From contig NZ_JABBGI010000003.1 in the NCBI RefSeq assembly GCF_012927325.1, positions 180,814-244,813 on the forward strand: DNA of 64,000 bases, read 5' to 3'. Below are positions 36,349 to 45,804 of the stretch, piece after piece. Source of the stretch: Chryseobacterium antibioticum (GTDB lineage: Bacteria; Bacteroidota; Bacteroidia; Flavobacteriales; Weeksellaceae). Each line of letters begins with the position of its first letter. Position 1 is the first letter of the stretch. Made by a program: the position numbers and the translations under genes. The notes under the pieces are model-generated. The model saw only the letters and a program-made list of their open reading frames with translations, was not told the origin of the DNA and did no database searches.

Positions 36349-37574
36349 TTTTTTTCTAAAAATTCTCCAACAACAAAATTACTTCCGCCGATGAAAATCA
36401 TTTCTTCATTTGTACATCGCTCTTTTGCAGAAAGATACGCTTCCTGTACCGAATCGAAAATTTTATAAAAAATTTTTGCTTCCTGCAGAAGAACTTCATA
36501 GTCTTCCGGGTGTCTTCCCCTGCTGATAGCTGGTTTTGCAAAATAAAATTCTGAATTTTCCGGAAGAAGAGCCATCACTTCATCTATTTTTTTGTCACTT
36601 ACAAATCCCAGAATGACATGCTTATGTCTGTCAATAGAATTTAGTTGTGAAAATACATACTCCAGCCCGGCCTGATTGTGCCCCGTGTCACAAATGGTAA
36701 GCGGATCTTTAGAAAACTCAAACCAACGGCCGATAAAACCCGTGTTTTGATGGACATTCAATAATCCGTTCTCTATATTTTTGTCAGAAACAGGGATATT
36801 TAATTTTTTTAACTCATCGATCAAGCCAAGAACCACGCGGATGTTTTTTTTCTGATAGTTTCCTTTAAGATCGGAGACAAGGTCCGTTTGTATGGTTGTA
36901 GCGTCTATAAAGGGTGCGTTTTCGCTGTTGCCCTTTCCCCTGAGGATATTTTTAACTGTTTCTTTTTCTTCTCCTGAAACAATTGGGATATGAGGTTTGA
37001 TGATTCCTGCTTTTTCTGAGGCGATCTCTTCAATGGTATCTCCTAAAATATTCTGGTGGTCCAACTGTACATTGGTGATGGCGGCAACCAAAGGGGTAAT
37101 GATATTCGTGGAATCCAGCCTTCCTCCAAGACCGACTTCAATAATAGCAAAATCTACCTCCTGCTGGTAAAAATATTCAAAAGCCATAATGGTTGTAAAT
37201 TCAAAAAAGGAGGGATAGATATCTTCAGGAAGGGTCTGAAGTTTCCGAATGAAATTAAAAACAAACTCCTTATCACAGTTTTTTCCGTTTACTTTGATCC
37301 GTTCTGTAAAGTCGATAAGGTGGGGAGAATTATATAAACCCACTTTATATCCGGCATCCTGCAGAACCGAGGCCAGCATATTGCTGGAAGACCCTTTTCC
37401 GTTGGTACCTCCAATATGAATGCATTTTATCTTTTCCTGAGGATTGCCAAAGAAATCACATAACTTTGTAATATTATCTAATCCAGGCTTATAGGCCTTC
37501 AGTCCATCGGTCTGATAGTTGGGAGCCTGTACGAAAAGCCAGTCTACAGCTTCCTGATATTGTCCGTTTGTCAT
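36330..37574 (-). CDS. folC: Bifunctional folylpolyglutamate / dihydrofolate synthase
   Basis: This 414-residue Mur-ligase-family enzyme adds glutamate to dihydropteroate and folates. The P-loop GGTNGKGSSS lies at 55-64, with LGGRLDSTNII and DTGHNQAGL further on. The length is standard. Its 3' end contains the -33 of the tRNA-Val promoter. Divergent from the TolC-family gene. Confidence 0.94.
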   Translation of the reverse strand: MTNGQYQEAVDWLFVQAPNYQTDGLKAYKPGLDNITKLCDFFGNPQEKIKCIHIGGTNGKGSSSNMLASVLQDAGYKVGLYNSPHLIDFTERIKVNGKNCDKEFVFNFIRKLQTLPEDIYPSFFEFTTIMAFEYFYQQEVDFAIIEVGLGGRLDSTNIITPLVAAITNVQLDHQNILGDTIEEIASEKAGIIKPHIPIVSGEEKETVKNILRGKGNSENAPFIDATTIQTDLVSDLKGNYQKKNIRVVLGLIDELKKLNIPVSDKNIENGLLNVHQNTGFIGRWFEFSKDPLTICDTGHNQAGLEYVFSQLNSIDRHKHVILGFVSDKKIDEVMALLPENSEFYFAKPAISRGRHPEDYEVLLQEAKIFYKIFDSVQEAYLSAKERCTNEEMIFIGGSNFVVGEFLEKNLEISE

Positions 37575-37636
37575 GGTGCAAAATTCACAAAAGTTTTTTT
37601 AAAATAAAATATTAATTATTAAAACTGTAACTTTTT

Positions 37637-37644
37637 TATATTTG
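37637..37644 (+). promoter_or_regulatory. Putative -7 element for the TolC-family gene
   Basis: TATATTTG, exact match, 27 nt before ATG 37672. It overlaps an in-frame TTG at 37642, arguing against that TTG as the start. No clear -33 TTG. Confidence 0.45.
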
Positions 37645-37671
37645 GCTCGTCTAATATTGAAAATTATTAAT

Positions 37672-39018
37672 ATGAAAAAAGTTTGGATTATCGTTTTTGG
37701 ATTAAGCTGTCTGGGCCTGAGCGCTCAGAAGAAATGGTCCTTAAGAGAATGTGTAGACTATGCCGTGGAGCATAATCTTCAGGTTATCCAAAATCAATAT
37801 TCTAAACAGATCCAGGATTCTAACCTTAAAATGGCAAAAAATGAGTATCTGCCCTCAGTATCCGGAACTATGTCTAACAGCGTAAGTTTTGGACAGACAT
37901 CATTTGGAACAGGAAGTTTAAGGAATGACAGATTCAGCAACAGTGCTAATCTGGGAGCAGATATTTTACTGTTCAACAACGGAAGACTGGAGAAAACGAT
38001 CAGGAAAACCCAGTTTGATGTAGAAGCCAGTCAATATGATGTGGAGACGATTAAAAATGACATTTCCCTTCAGATTGCGCAACAATATCTTACCACCCTG
38101 TTAAATAAAGAAATCGTAAAAATATCGGAGAGTGCTGTTGAAAATGCCCAAAAGCAATACGACAGGGCTAAAATAACCACCCAGGTTGGGACTACAGCTC
38201 AAACTATTTTGGCAGAAGCAGAAGCCGCATTGGCGAGAGAAAAGCAAAACCGTAAGACCGCTGAAATTAATGTTGGCAGAAGCCTTTTTGCCATGGCACA
38301 GCTCTTACAGCTTCCCGATTATAAAGATTTTGATGTTGAATATGTAGAGGTTCCTGATCAGCTGGAACAACCATTAAAATCAGTAGATGAAGTTCTTACC
38401 ACGGCTTTTGAAAATCAGCCTCAGGTAAAAGCTGCAGAAAGCAGAATCAATTCTGCTGTAGCGCAGACAGAAGTAAGTAAAACTGCTTTCTGGCCGACTC
38501 TTACCGGAAGTGTGGGAGTAGGAAGTTTTTACAATAATCTTTTAACCACGAATACAACGGGAGTTGATGCGACAGGTAATCTTGTGATGGAAAGGAATTT
38601 TTTCGGTCAGTATAAAGATAATTTTGGACAGCAGGCAAGTATTTCACTGAATGTTCCAATTTTCAATAAAGGAAACACCAAGCTGCAGGTAGAACAGTCT
38701 AAAATCAATGAAAGTGTGGCCAAGATCACTCTGGAACAACAAAAACAGACGGTAAGACAGAATGTACAGAAGGCACAGTTTGATGTAGATGCCAATTATG
38801 AGACCTTCCTTTCAGCAGTAGAAACAGAGAAGAGTACCAAACTGGCTTTAGAATTTGCTGATAAAAGTTATGCAGCAGGAAGAACGACGATTTATGACGT
38901 GAATGTTGCCAGAAATAATTATGCAAACGCACAGGGATCTGTGGCACAGGCGAAATACAATTATCTTTTCAGTCTTAAATTACTGAATTTCTATGCAGGA
39001 ATTCCATTAGCTTTGTAA
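37672..39018 (+). CDS. TolC-family outer-membrane efflux protein
   Basis: This 448-residue protein has a signal peptide (about 1-19, ending LSAQ) and two OEP repeats rich in long helices (LRECVDYAVEHNLQVIQNQYS; then LEFADKSYAAGRTTIYDVNVARN). It forms the outer-membrane channel of tripartite efflux or type I secretion. No membrane-fusion or RND/ABC partner is next to it; the next gene is SprT-like, so the partner is elsewhere. Confidence 0.92.
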   Translation: MKKVWIIVFGLSCLGLSAQKKWSLRECVDYAVEHNLQVIQNQYSKQIQDSNLKMAKNEYLPSVSGTMSNSVSFGQTSFGTGSLRNDRFSNSANLGADILLFNNGRLEKTIRKTQFDVEASQYDVETIKNDISLQIAQQYLTTLLNKEIVKISESAVENAQKQYDRAKITTQVGTTAQTILAEAEAALAREKQNRKTAEINVGRSLFAMAQLLQLPDYKDFDVEYVEVPDQLEQPLKSVDEVLTTAFENQPQVKAAESRINSAVAQTEVSKTAFWPTLTGSVGVGSFYNNLLTTNTTGVDATGNLVMERNFFGQYKDNFGQQASISLNVPIFNKGNTKLQVEQSKINESVAKITLEQQKQTVRQNVQKAQFDVDANYETFLSAVETEKSTKLALEFADKSYAAGRTTIYDVNVARNNYANAQGSVAQAKYNYLFSLKLLNFYAGIPLAL

Positions 39019-39019
39019 A

Positions 39020-39619
39020 ATGTCTATCCAGTCTTTAGAAAAATATTTACCTCAAAATACACTGAAATACTTAAGAGTTTGGTTTGCAGATCACTTTATT
39101 CACATAAAAGTTACACGCAGCCGAAATTCTAAACTGGGAGATTACAGAAAACTACCTGATGGTTCCCATGAAATAACGGTGAATTCAACATTGACACCGC
39201 CACTTTTTTTCTTTGTCCTGACGCATGAGCTGGCCCATCTGATCGCCTTTGAAAAATATGGGCGCAGAATATCGCCGCACGGGAATGAATGGAAGGAAAC
39301 ATTTAGAAACATGCTTCTCGAAAGTCTGGAGGTCTACGATGAGGATCTGAAGCCCATTATCATCAGATTTTCAAAATCTCCAAAAGCCAATTTTATGGCA
39401 AGTCCGGATCTTGTAAGATATTTTCATACTGAGAAACAAGATGATACGCTGCACTTTATTGAAGAACTAAAAAAAGGAGAATTTTTTATGTACCGGAACG
39501 AAAAGTATTTATTAGAAGGTCTGATTAAAAAAAACTATCTTTGTAAGAACTTGGCTACGGGAAGGAAGTATTCTTTCAAGCCTTTGGCAAGGGTTGAAAA
39601 ATGTAGGCAAGAATGTTAA
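39020..39619 (+). CDS. SprT-like zinc metalloprotein
   Basis: This 199-residue protein has the HELAH zinc motif at 69-73 and the third ligand near SPHGNEW (His88), typical of SprT/Spartan-like domains. The start is 1 nt after the tolC stop. Bacterial members are poorly characterised; the eukaryotic relative degrades DNA-protein crosslinks. It overlaps the next gene by 7 nt. Confidence 0.87.
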   Translation: MSIQSLEKYLPQNTLKYLRVWFADHFIHIKVTRSRNSKLGDYRKLPDGSHEITVNSTLTPPLFFFVLTHELAHLIAFEKYGRRISPHGNEWKETFRNMLLESLEVYDEDLKPIIIRFSKSPKANFMASPDLVRYFHTEKQDDTLHFIEELKKGEFFMYRNEKYLLEGLIKKNYLCKNLATGRKYSFKPLARVEKCRQEC

Positions 39620-40695
39620 AATCAGATAGATACTGTGTCATCATGGCGGGAGGAATCGGGAGTCGGTTCTGGCCAATGAGTACACAGAAATTTCCAAAAC
39701 AGTTTCAGGATATTTTAGGAACAGGGCGTACAATGATTCAGCAGACTTATGACAGAATCAGCCGGATTATTCCTAAAGAACAGATATTCGTGATCACGAA
39801 TAAAGAATATGTCGCGCTTTCGCACCAGCAGCTTCCGGAAATTCCTGAAGAGAATATTGTGGGGGAACCTCTGATGAAAAATACAGCGGCCTGTAATCTG
39901 TACATGGCCAACAAGATTGCTGAAATTAATCCGAATGCAACAATGATCGTCCTTCCGGCAGATCATTTGATCCTAAAAGAAGATATATTCCTTGAAAAAG
40001 TAGAGCTGGCTTTTGATCTGGCGGCAAAACATGATTATCTGGTAACTCTGGGAATTACACCTACTAGACCTGATACAGGATACGGATATATCCAGTTTGT
40101 AGAAAAGAAAGGTTCAGATTTTTTTAAAGTAAAAACCTTTACGGAAAAACCTATCCTTGAGATCGCTCAGAGCTTTTTAGAAAGTGGGGATTTCCTATGG
40201 AATGCAGGAATATTTATCTGGAATGTGAAAAGCATTCATCACGCATTTGAGCTGTATCTTCCTGAGATGATGCAGCATTTCATGGCCTGCGAATACAATT
40301 CTGAAAAGGAGGATAGCTGTATTGAAACCATTTATCCCAAGGTTCAGAAGATCTCTATTGACAATGGGATCCTTGAAAAAGCGAAAAATGTATATGTAAT
40401 TCCTTCAGATCTGGGTTGGAGTGACCTGGGAACCTGGACTTCCGTATACGAAAATACAGAAAAAGATAATGACGGAAATGCGGTTAAACTCAAGCATTTT
40501 CTAAACTATAATTCTAAAGGAAATATTATCCGCCTGAAGAATAATAATAAAGCGGTGATCATTGACGGGCTTGAAGATTTTATTGTGGTAGATACAGATA
40601 AAGCATTGCTGATCTGTCCCAGAAACAATGACCAGCTGATCAAAGACTATGTTCTTGACCTGAAAAGTTTCAAGAAAGGAGATAAATTCATGTAA
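39613..40695 (+). CDS. manC: Mannose-1-phosphate guanylyltransferase
   Basis: This 360-residue nucleotidyltransferase makes GDP-mannose from mannose-1-phosphate and GTP for surface glycans. It has the signature MAGGIGSRFWPMSTQKFPKQF (about 11-31), LPADHLI and FTEKP. It lacks the C-terminal isomerase domain of longer ManC/ManA fusions. Overlaps sprT-like by 7 nt. Confidence 0.94.
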   Translation: MLKSDRYCVIMAGGIGSRFWPMSTQKFPKQFQDILGTGRTMIQQTYDRISRIIPKEQIFVITNKEYVALSHQQLPEIPEENIVGEPLMKNTAACNLYMANKIAEINPNATMIVLPADHLILKEDIFLEKVELAFDLAAKHDYLVTLGITPTRPDTGYGYIQFVEKKGSDFFKVKTFTEKPILEIAQSFLESGDFLWNAGIFIWNVKSIHHAFELYLPEMMQHFMACEYNSEKEDSCIETIYPKVQKISIDNGILEKAKNVYVIPSDLGWSDLGTWTSVYENTEKDNDGNAVKLKHFLNYNSKGNIIRLKNNNKAVIIDGLEDFIVVDTDKALLICPRNNDQLIKDYVLDLKSFKKGDKFM

Positions 40696-40728
40696 AATAA
40701 TTGGTATCTTTCTGCTGATTTTTGAATT

Positions 40729-41391
40729 ATGATAAAAACTGCAATACGATCAACCATTCTTCTGTTTCTGCTTTGGGGATTCCTTGGATATTCTCAGGAT
40801 AAGAAGAATTTTTCCAATATCCCGAACATTTTACAGCAGATCATCCCAAATGACAGGATAGATTCTTGGGTGCTGGTTTATAACAGTTACGGAAAAAACC
40901 AGGAGATCAGAACTTCGGGGGACAAAAAAGACTACACACCGCAATTTTCCGGCTTTAATTTATTTCCTGACAAGGATAGCTTTTATTATATCGTTTATGC
41001 CACCGGAGGGAAGATGAATTATATTACAGATCTTGAAGGTCTGAAGAAATTCGTTGGAAAAATTGACAACGCAGAAGAAGCAGCTATTATTTTGACTACA
41101 GATGGATACATGGTCGATGAGGAATTCAAGGATGTTGCTGGCAATTATTATGAAGATTCTGCCAACTATTATCTGGATCTGGGAAAACTCACCTCAAAAG
41201 AATGTCCTTACCAGAAAACACATTATACCCTGACTGTAAGCAAGTCTTCAGGGGCTATTTCCAAGGTGAAAGATAACGGAACTTACATAGAACTTTACAA
41301 TAAAAAGTGCGCCAATAATCCAAGGCTTTTAAAAATCCAGAAAAAAGTAGAACCCAAAGATGAGCCTAAAAAATCTACCCAACGAAAATAA
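40729..41391 (+). CDS. Secreted protein of unknown function
   Basis: This 220-residue protein has a signal peptide (about 1-22, ending LGYSQ). The mature domain is mixed alpha/beta with two Cys in the later half (KECPYQ, NKKCANN) that could form a disulfide. The tail is Lys-rich. No family recognised. Its end overlaps the next gene by 32 nt. Confidence 0.75.
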   Translation: MIKTAIRSTILLFLLWGFLGYSQDKKNFSNIPNILQQIIPNDRIDSWVLVYNSYGKNQEIRTSGDKKDYTPQFSGFNLFPDKDSFYYIVYATGGKMNYITDLEGLKKFVGKIDNAEEAAIILTTDGYMVDEEFKDVAGNYYEDSANYYLDLGKLTSKECPYQKTHYTLTVSKSSGAISKVKDNGTYIELYNKKCANNPRLLKIQKKVEPKDEPKKSTQRK

Positions 41392-41893
41392 CATATACGA
41401 AACCGAAAGGCTGATTATCCAAAAAATATCAGTGGATGATAAAGAATTTGTATTTGAACTTTACAACAGGCCGAAGTTTATTAAATACATCGGTAATCGT
41501 GGTGTAAACAGTATATCTGACGCAGAAAACTATATCATAAACAGGTTTCTTCCCCAATTTGACAGATTAGGATTTGGAAACTATTTGGTGGTTACAAAAG
41601 ATAAAGGCGAAAAAATCGGGGCAGTAGGCATCTTTGAAAGAGAAGGTCTTGATGTAGCGGATATAGGATTTTCCCTGCTGGAAGAATATGAAGGGAAAGG
41701 ATATGCTTTTGAAGCTGCTCAGATGGTGAAATCTATCGGGATGGACCTTTTTGGTTTAACAAAGATCTCTGCTATTACTTCAAAAGATAACTTCTCGTCT
41801 CAGAATCTGATTGAAAAACTGGGACTTTCATTCAAAAATTATGTGACGCTTCCGGATGATGATGAAGAGCTGATGTACTACGAAACCGAATAG
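41360..41893 (+). CDS. GNAT acetyltransferase (RimJ/RimL-like)
   Basis: This 177-residue protein has YETERLIIQKIS at the start, a GNAT core, EEYEGKGYAFEAAQ (acetyl-CoA loop) and NFSSQNLIEKLGLSF. It resembles ribosomal-protein or small-molecule N-acetyltransferases. The 32-nt overlap with the previous gene suggests coupling. Substrate unknown. Confidence 0.88.
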   Translation: MSLKNLPNENNIYETERLIIQKISVDDKEFVFELYNRPKFIKYIGNRGVNSISDAENYIINRFLPQFDRLGFGNYLVVTKDKGEKIGAVGIFEREGLDVADIGFSLLEEYEGKGYAFEAAQMVKSIGMDLFGLTKISAITSKDNFSSQNLIEKLGLSFKNYVTLPDDDEELMYYETE

Positions 41894-41918
41894 ATTTTAA
41901 TGTCAGGAAGTCTGAAGC

Positions 41919-42052
41919 TGGAAGAGGGAAGTTATTGAGATCTGAAGCATAACTGCATCACAAGCTTTATTAATTTTTTTAAGTGATGTCATCAAATTCT
42001 ACGATGCCTGTTTAAAGTAGTGTCCAATAATACTTCCATCATCCCTCTTCCA
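41919..42052. repeat. Intergenic element with inverted ends
   Basis: An 11-nt perfect inverted repeat, TGGAAGAGGGA (41919-41929) and TCCCTCTTCCA (42042-42052), bounds a 112-nt spacer between convergent genes. Related purine-rich strings occur near 11197-11215, and the complement near 58680-58710, suggesting a degenerate dispersed family. Confidence 0.45.
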
Positions 42053-42069
42053 TCTTCCAAACCCTTCAG

Positions 42070-42519
42070 CTATCCTTCCAGAATCTGGTCAGCGGCCGTT
42101 TTTGAAGTGACTTTCTCTATGACTCTTGTACAGATTCCGTTCTCGTCAAAAATAAACGTGGTCCGTACAATTCCCATATACGTTTTTCCGAATGTCTTCT
42201 TTTCCTGCCAAACTCCAAATTTTTCGATGACATCGTGGCTCTCATCAGCAATAAGGTTATAGGGAAAAGCAAATTTGCTGTGGAAGTTTTTCTGCTTCTT
42301 TACTCCGTCTCCACTTACGCCAAGCAGCTGAAATCCCTCTTTCTTAAGTTTCGAATAATTATCGCTCAGGTTGCAGGCCTCTACGGTACACGTAGGCGTA
42401 TTGGCTTGAGGATAAAAGAAAACGACGAGTTTCTTTCCGATCAACTTTGATGAGGCTATTGTTTCCCCGTCCTGATTGGTTCCTTCAAATTCAGGTAATT
42501 TATCTCCAACTTTCAGCAT
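42070..42519 (-). CDS. bcp: Thiol peroxidase, BCP/PrxQ type
   Basis: This 149-residue peroxiredoxin reduces peroxides. Peroxidatic Cys44 and resolving Cys49 (PTCTVEAC) have the five-residue spacing of PrxQ enzymes, and FFYPQANTPTCT is the signature. Divergent from nth with a 33-nt gap. Confidence 0.94.
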   Translation of the reverse strand: MLKVGDKLPEFEGTNQDGETIASSKLIGKKLVVFFYPQANTPTCTVEACNLSDNYSKLKKEGFQLLGVSGDGVKKQKNFHSKFAFPYNLIADESHDVIEKFGVWQEKKTFGKTYMGIVRTTFIFDENGICTRVIEKVTSKTAADQILEG

Positions 42520-42552
42520 AATGAATTAATTTTGTTCAAATTTAATGGTTAA

Positions 42553-43173
42553 ATGACAAAAAAGCAAAGAGCTGAGCTCGTTCAGAAAGAACTGGAGAAA
42601 TTATACCCTACCACACCTATCCCGTTAGATCATACAGATCCATATACCTTAATGGTTGCAGTAGCCCTTTCTGCACAGACGACCGACAAAAAAGTGAATC
42701 AGGTGACTCCCCATCTTTTTGAGGTGGCCGGAACTCCGCAAAGAATGGCCAGACTGGAAGAGTTTGAAATTAAAGAACTGATCAAAGAAATAGGATTATC
42801 CAATACAAAAGCAAAAAACCTTAAAAGAATGGCTGAGCTTTTACTGGAAAGGCACAACGGTATTGTTCCCCAAACTTATGAAGAATTGGAAGCACTTCCC
42901 GGAGTAGGTCACAAAACCGCTTCTGTGGTGATGAGCCAGGCCTTCGGATTTCCTGCTTTTCCGGTCGATACACACATTCACAGACTAATGACGCAATGGA
43001 AGCTTACTTCAGGGAAAAACGTTGTAGAAACAGAAAAAGATGCTAAGGCAATATTTCCTGAAGAGGTATGGAACAAGCTTCACCTTCAGATCATTTTCTA
43101 CGGAAGAGAATATTCGCCAGCCAGAGGAAAAGGAGAGAAGGATTTTATTACGAAAATGATGTTTGAAAAATAA
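42553..43173 (+). CDS. nth: Endonuclease III (DNA glycosylase/AP lyase)
   Basis: This 206-residue enzyme removes oxidised pyrimidines. The helix-hairpin-helix LPGVGHKTA holds catalytic Lys121, and Asp139 is in VDTHIHR. The C-terminus is YGREYSPARGKGEKDFITKMM, so all four Cys that ligate the 4Fe-4S cluster in E. coli are missing. The fold and catalytic residues are otherwise intact. I recall the same form in flavobacteria. Confidence 0.93.
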   Translation: MTKKQRAELVQKELEKLYPTTPIPLDHTDPYTLMVAVALSAQTTDKKVNQVTPHLFEVAGTPQRMARLEEFEIKELIKEIGLSNTKAKNLKRMAELLLERHNGIVPQTYEELEALPGVGHKTASVVMSQAFGFPAFPVDTHIHRLMTQWKLTSGKNVVETEKDAKAIFPEEVWNKLHLQIIFYGREYSPARGKGEKDFITKMMFEK

Positions 43174-43196
43174 TTGAATTTTAGCGATTCCTATTC

Positions 43197-43213
43197 CCCC
43201 TTAGCTAAAGGGG
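43197..43213. terminator. Hairpin after nth
   Basis: Stem CCCCTT/AAGGGG with a 5-nt loop, 23 nt after the nth stop and between convergent genes. The T-run (ATTTTTG) is a few bases away, so it is a weak candidate. Confidence 0.4.
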
Positions 43214-43260
43214 TGGATTTTTGTGCAGCAAAGAGATTGGGTAGTTAAACTGAATAATAA

Positions 43261-43707
43261 TTAAATATCCAACAGCCTTCTATGATAATTAATCTGTCCG
43301 AGATGATAATCCAGATGGGTAATCAAATGAATTAAAAAGTATCCCGTGGTCATTTTATCTTCAAAAATAACGAGAGGATATTCTTTTTCGAGATCTTCAG
43401 ACGTCAGACGGCTAAGGACATCATCTACCATAGATATTGTTGCCATTACCTTTTCAATAAGTTCAGTTCTTGGAACATCTTTTAATGAAAATTCCAGCTC
43501 TCTGTTTCTGATGTAGCCGGTATTACCAAGCTCTGTCCCAAAATAAGTATTGAGATTTCCAACCAGATGCAGACAAAGGTTTCCTGCTGAGTTAGCGATG
43601 TTTTTGTCTGTTTTCCAGATAGAACTTTCATTCCTGTAGGATTCTATTTCTGTTTTTAGTTTATTTAAATCTCTGCTGTAGAGAGATCTTAGGCTTTCTA
43701 TGATCAT
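43261..43707 (-). CDS. DinB-like four-helix protein
   Basis: This 148-residue protein resembles the DinB/DUF1572 superfamily. His residues placed for metal binding are in LCLHLVGNL, LIHLITHLDYH and INYHRRL. DinB-fold proteins include metal-dependent thiol transferases. Function here unknown. Confidence 0.8.
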   Translation of the reverse strand: MIIESLRSLYSRDLNKLKTEIESYRNESSIWKTDKNIANSAGNLCLHLVGNLNTYFGTELGNTGYIRNRELEFSLKDVPRTELIEKVMATISMVDDVLSRLTSEDLEKEYPLVIFEDKMTTGYFLIHLITHLDYHLGQINYHRRLLDI

Positions 43708-43780
43708 TTTAATTGGTTTAAATTAATTGGAATTTCTTTACCCGGTTTTCGAAAAGAGGACGTTCAAAATTAAATAAAAA

Positions 43781-43809
43781 GATGGGACATTAAAATTAAT
43801 GATCCCATC
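43781..43809 (-). terminator. Terminator of the DUF885 gene
   Basis: Stem GATGGGA-CATTAA / TTAATG-(A)-TCCCATC with one bulged base and a 2-nt loop; on the minus strand it is followed by TTTTTATTT. It is 30 nt after the stop. Confidence 0.8.
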
Positions 43810-43838
43810 TCCAGTATTTTTTATTTTTTAAAATAATT

Positions 43839-45635
43839 CTATTTCTGTTTCTTAGCCCAGAGATCCATCTTCCTGTTTAAAACATCAAGCGGAAGGCATC
43901 CCTGGCTTAAGATTTCATCATGGAAGCTTGCTAAATTAAACTTCTTTCCAAGCTCTTTTTGGTACTGGTCTCTAAGCTCACGGATTCTCAGCGATCCGAT
44001 TTTGTAGCCTAAAGCCTGTCCCGGCATCGCCATATATCTTTCCACCTCTGCAGTTGCGCTGGCTTCATCATAAGAAATATTGCTCAGGAAATATTTGATC
44101 GCTTCCTCTCTGGTCATCGTTCCCGTATGAATTCCGGTATCCACAACCAATCTTACCGCTCTCAGCATCTGATCACTCAAATACCCCATCTTCTGGTAAG
44201 GATCTGTATAAAGTCCAAACTCAGGCCCTAAAGTTTCACAATAGTGCGCCCAGCCTTCTCCATAAGCTCCGAACCATCCGAACCTCATGAATTTAGGAAG
44301 CTTCGTGTTCTCCTGCTGAAGAGATACCTGATAATGATGTCCCGGAATAGCCTCATGAAGGAAAAGAGACTCCATTCCAGAAGTTACATTGAATTTGGCG
44401 GGATCCGGAAGTGGCATATAAAATATTCCCGGTCTTTTTCCGTCAGGAGTTCCCTGAATATATTCTGCGCTTGCACTCGCTTCCCTGAATTTTTCGGTCT
44501 GCCTGATCTCAAATTTGGTCTTTGGAGTGATGCTGAACATTGTCTTCAGCTTAGGTGTAATCTTTGCAAGAATGCTGTTAAATCCATTCAGGACCTCCTT
44601 GGAAGTCTTATAAGGCATGGCTTTAGGATCTGTTTTTACAAAATTGATAAACTCTTCCAGTGTTCCCGAAAAGCCTACCTGTTGCTTTACTTTTTCCATT
44701 TCTGCACGAAGCATAGCTACTTGCTGCAGACCTGTTTTATTGATCTCTTCAGGAGTTTTCTTAGTTGTTGTCCAGCTTTTGGTGTAATATCTGTAGATTT
44801 CATTTCCGTTGGGAAGGCTATTGTAGCCATCCGTGTCTCTGGCTTTCGGAAGATATTCCTTCTCAAGAAACACTCCCATTTTGGTATAGGCAGGAATGAT
44901 CTTTTTGGTAATAGCATTTGCATAAAGAGCTGAATATTTATCTTTTTGAGCTTTTGTAAAGTTTTTAGGGAATTTTTTAATCGGCCCGTAGAAGATATTT
45001 TTGTCCATATCTGTAGTCGTGATCTCTTCTGCTTTCATCTGAGGGATCATTTTCACTACCAGTTTCTTGGGAAGAACCACCTTATTATTAATTCCTTCAC
45101 GGAAGTTTTCTGAGGCCGCATTCATCCATTCCGGGAATTTTTCCATTCTTTTCAGCCAGTCAATGTAGTCCTTTTCTGTTTTGAAAGGCTGGCTTCCTTC
45201 TCCGCTTCCATACAAGGGAAAGTTCAGGGGAAGTCCTCCAAACTGAGTAAAAGGAATATATTCCGGATGATAGGCGTAGGCTTCAATTTTATCTTTTAAA
45301 GTATAATCCAGCACGTCATATACAACTTTATCATCATCTGAAAGGGCTTTATAATCAACGCTTTCCAACTGTTTTTGTACAGAATTGTAAAAAGCAACCT
45401 CTCCTGAAATAAAATCTTTATCAATATTGATAGGAAGCTGGTCGTTATACCTTGTGTCTCCCTGAGAAGTAGCTTCTAAAGGATATAGTTTCAGATACTG
45501 CTCATAATAGTTGGAGGCAATAGAATCCATATTCGTAGGGGTTACCTTCGTCAGCGGAGAATCAGATTTTTTGCAGGCTGCGAGGCTGATGGCCAGTCCA
45601 AGCCCTAAAATACCTTTTGATAAAATGTTTTTCAT
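43839..45635 (-). CDS. DUF885-family lipoprotein, probable metallopeptidase
   Basis: This 598-residue protein has a lipoprotein signal (about 1-21, ISLAACKK). The HEAIPGHHYQ motif is the zinc site of the DUF885/M32-like family, with MPGQALGYKIGSLRI later on. Members are proposed periplasmic peptidases, with little direct characterisation. It is monocistronic, with a putative -7 element and a terminator. Confidence 0.9.
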   Translation of the reverse strand: MKNILSKGILGLGLAISLAACKKSDSPLTKVTPTNMDSIASNYYEQYLKLYPLEATSQGDTRYNDQLPINIDKDFISGEVAFYNSVQKQLESVDYKALSDDDKVVYDVLDYTLKDKIEAYAYHPEYIPFTQFGGLPLNFPLYGSGEGSQPFKTEKDYIDWLKRMEKFPEWMNAASENFREGINNKVVLPKKLVVKMIPQMKAEEITTTDMDKNIFYGPIKKFPKNFTKAQKDKYSALYANAITKKIIPAYTKMGVFLEKEYLPKARDTDGYNSLPNGNEIYRYYTKSWTTTKKTPEEINKTGLQQVAMLRAEMEKVKQQVGFSGTLEEFINFVKTDPKAMPYKTSKEVLNGFNSILAKITPKLKTMFSITPKTKFEIRQTEKFREASASAEYIQGTPDGKRPGIFYMPLPDPAKFNVTSGMESLFLHEAIPGHHYQVSLQQENTKLPKFMRFGWFGAYGEGWAHYCETLGPEFGLYTDPYQKMGYLSDQMLRAVRLVVDTGIHTGTMTREEAIKYFLSNISYDEASATAEVERYMAMPGQALGYKIGSLRIRELRDQYQKELGKKFNLASFHDEILSQGCLPLDVLNRKMDLWAKKQK

Positions 45636-45654
45636 TTTCAGAATCTTTATGTAG

Positions 45655-45662
45655 CAAAAGTA
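45655..45662 (-). promoter_or_regulatory. Putative -7 element for the DUF885 gene
   Basis: Reads TACTTTTG on the minus strand, 19 nt before the ATG at 45635. A TTG-like element is 26 nt further upstream, longer than ideal. Confidence 0.4.
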
Positions 45663-45747
45663 AGTATTATTGGCTTATACGGAATAATCAATCATAATGA
45701 TTTAAAAAAATAATTTTCAAAATATTTTCAACTTTGAATCAATTTTT

Positions 45748-45755
45748 TATCTTTG
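45748..45755 (+). promoter_or_regulatory. Putative -7 element for the 45805 gene
   Basis: TATCTTTG, exact TAnnTTTG box, 49 nt before the ATG. A TTTG at 45733 is only 11 nt away, so the true -33 is unclear. Confidence 0.45.
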
Positions 45756-45804
45756 TCCATAACATTTAACAATCATATTATTACAGCTCTTTTTTAAAGA
45801 AATA

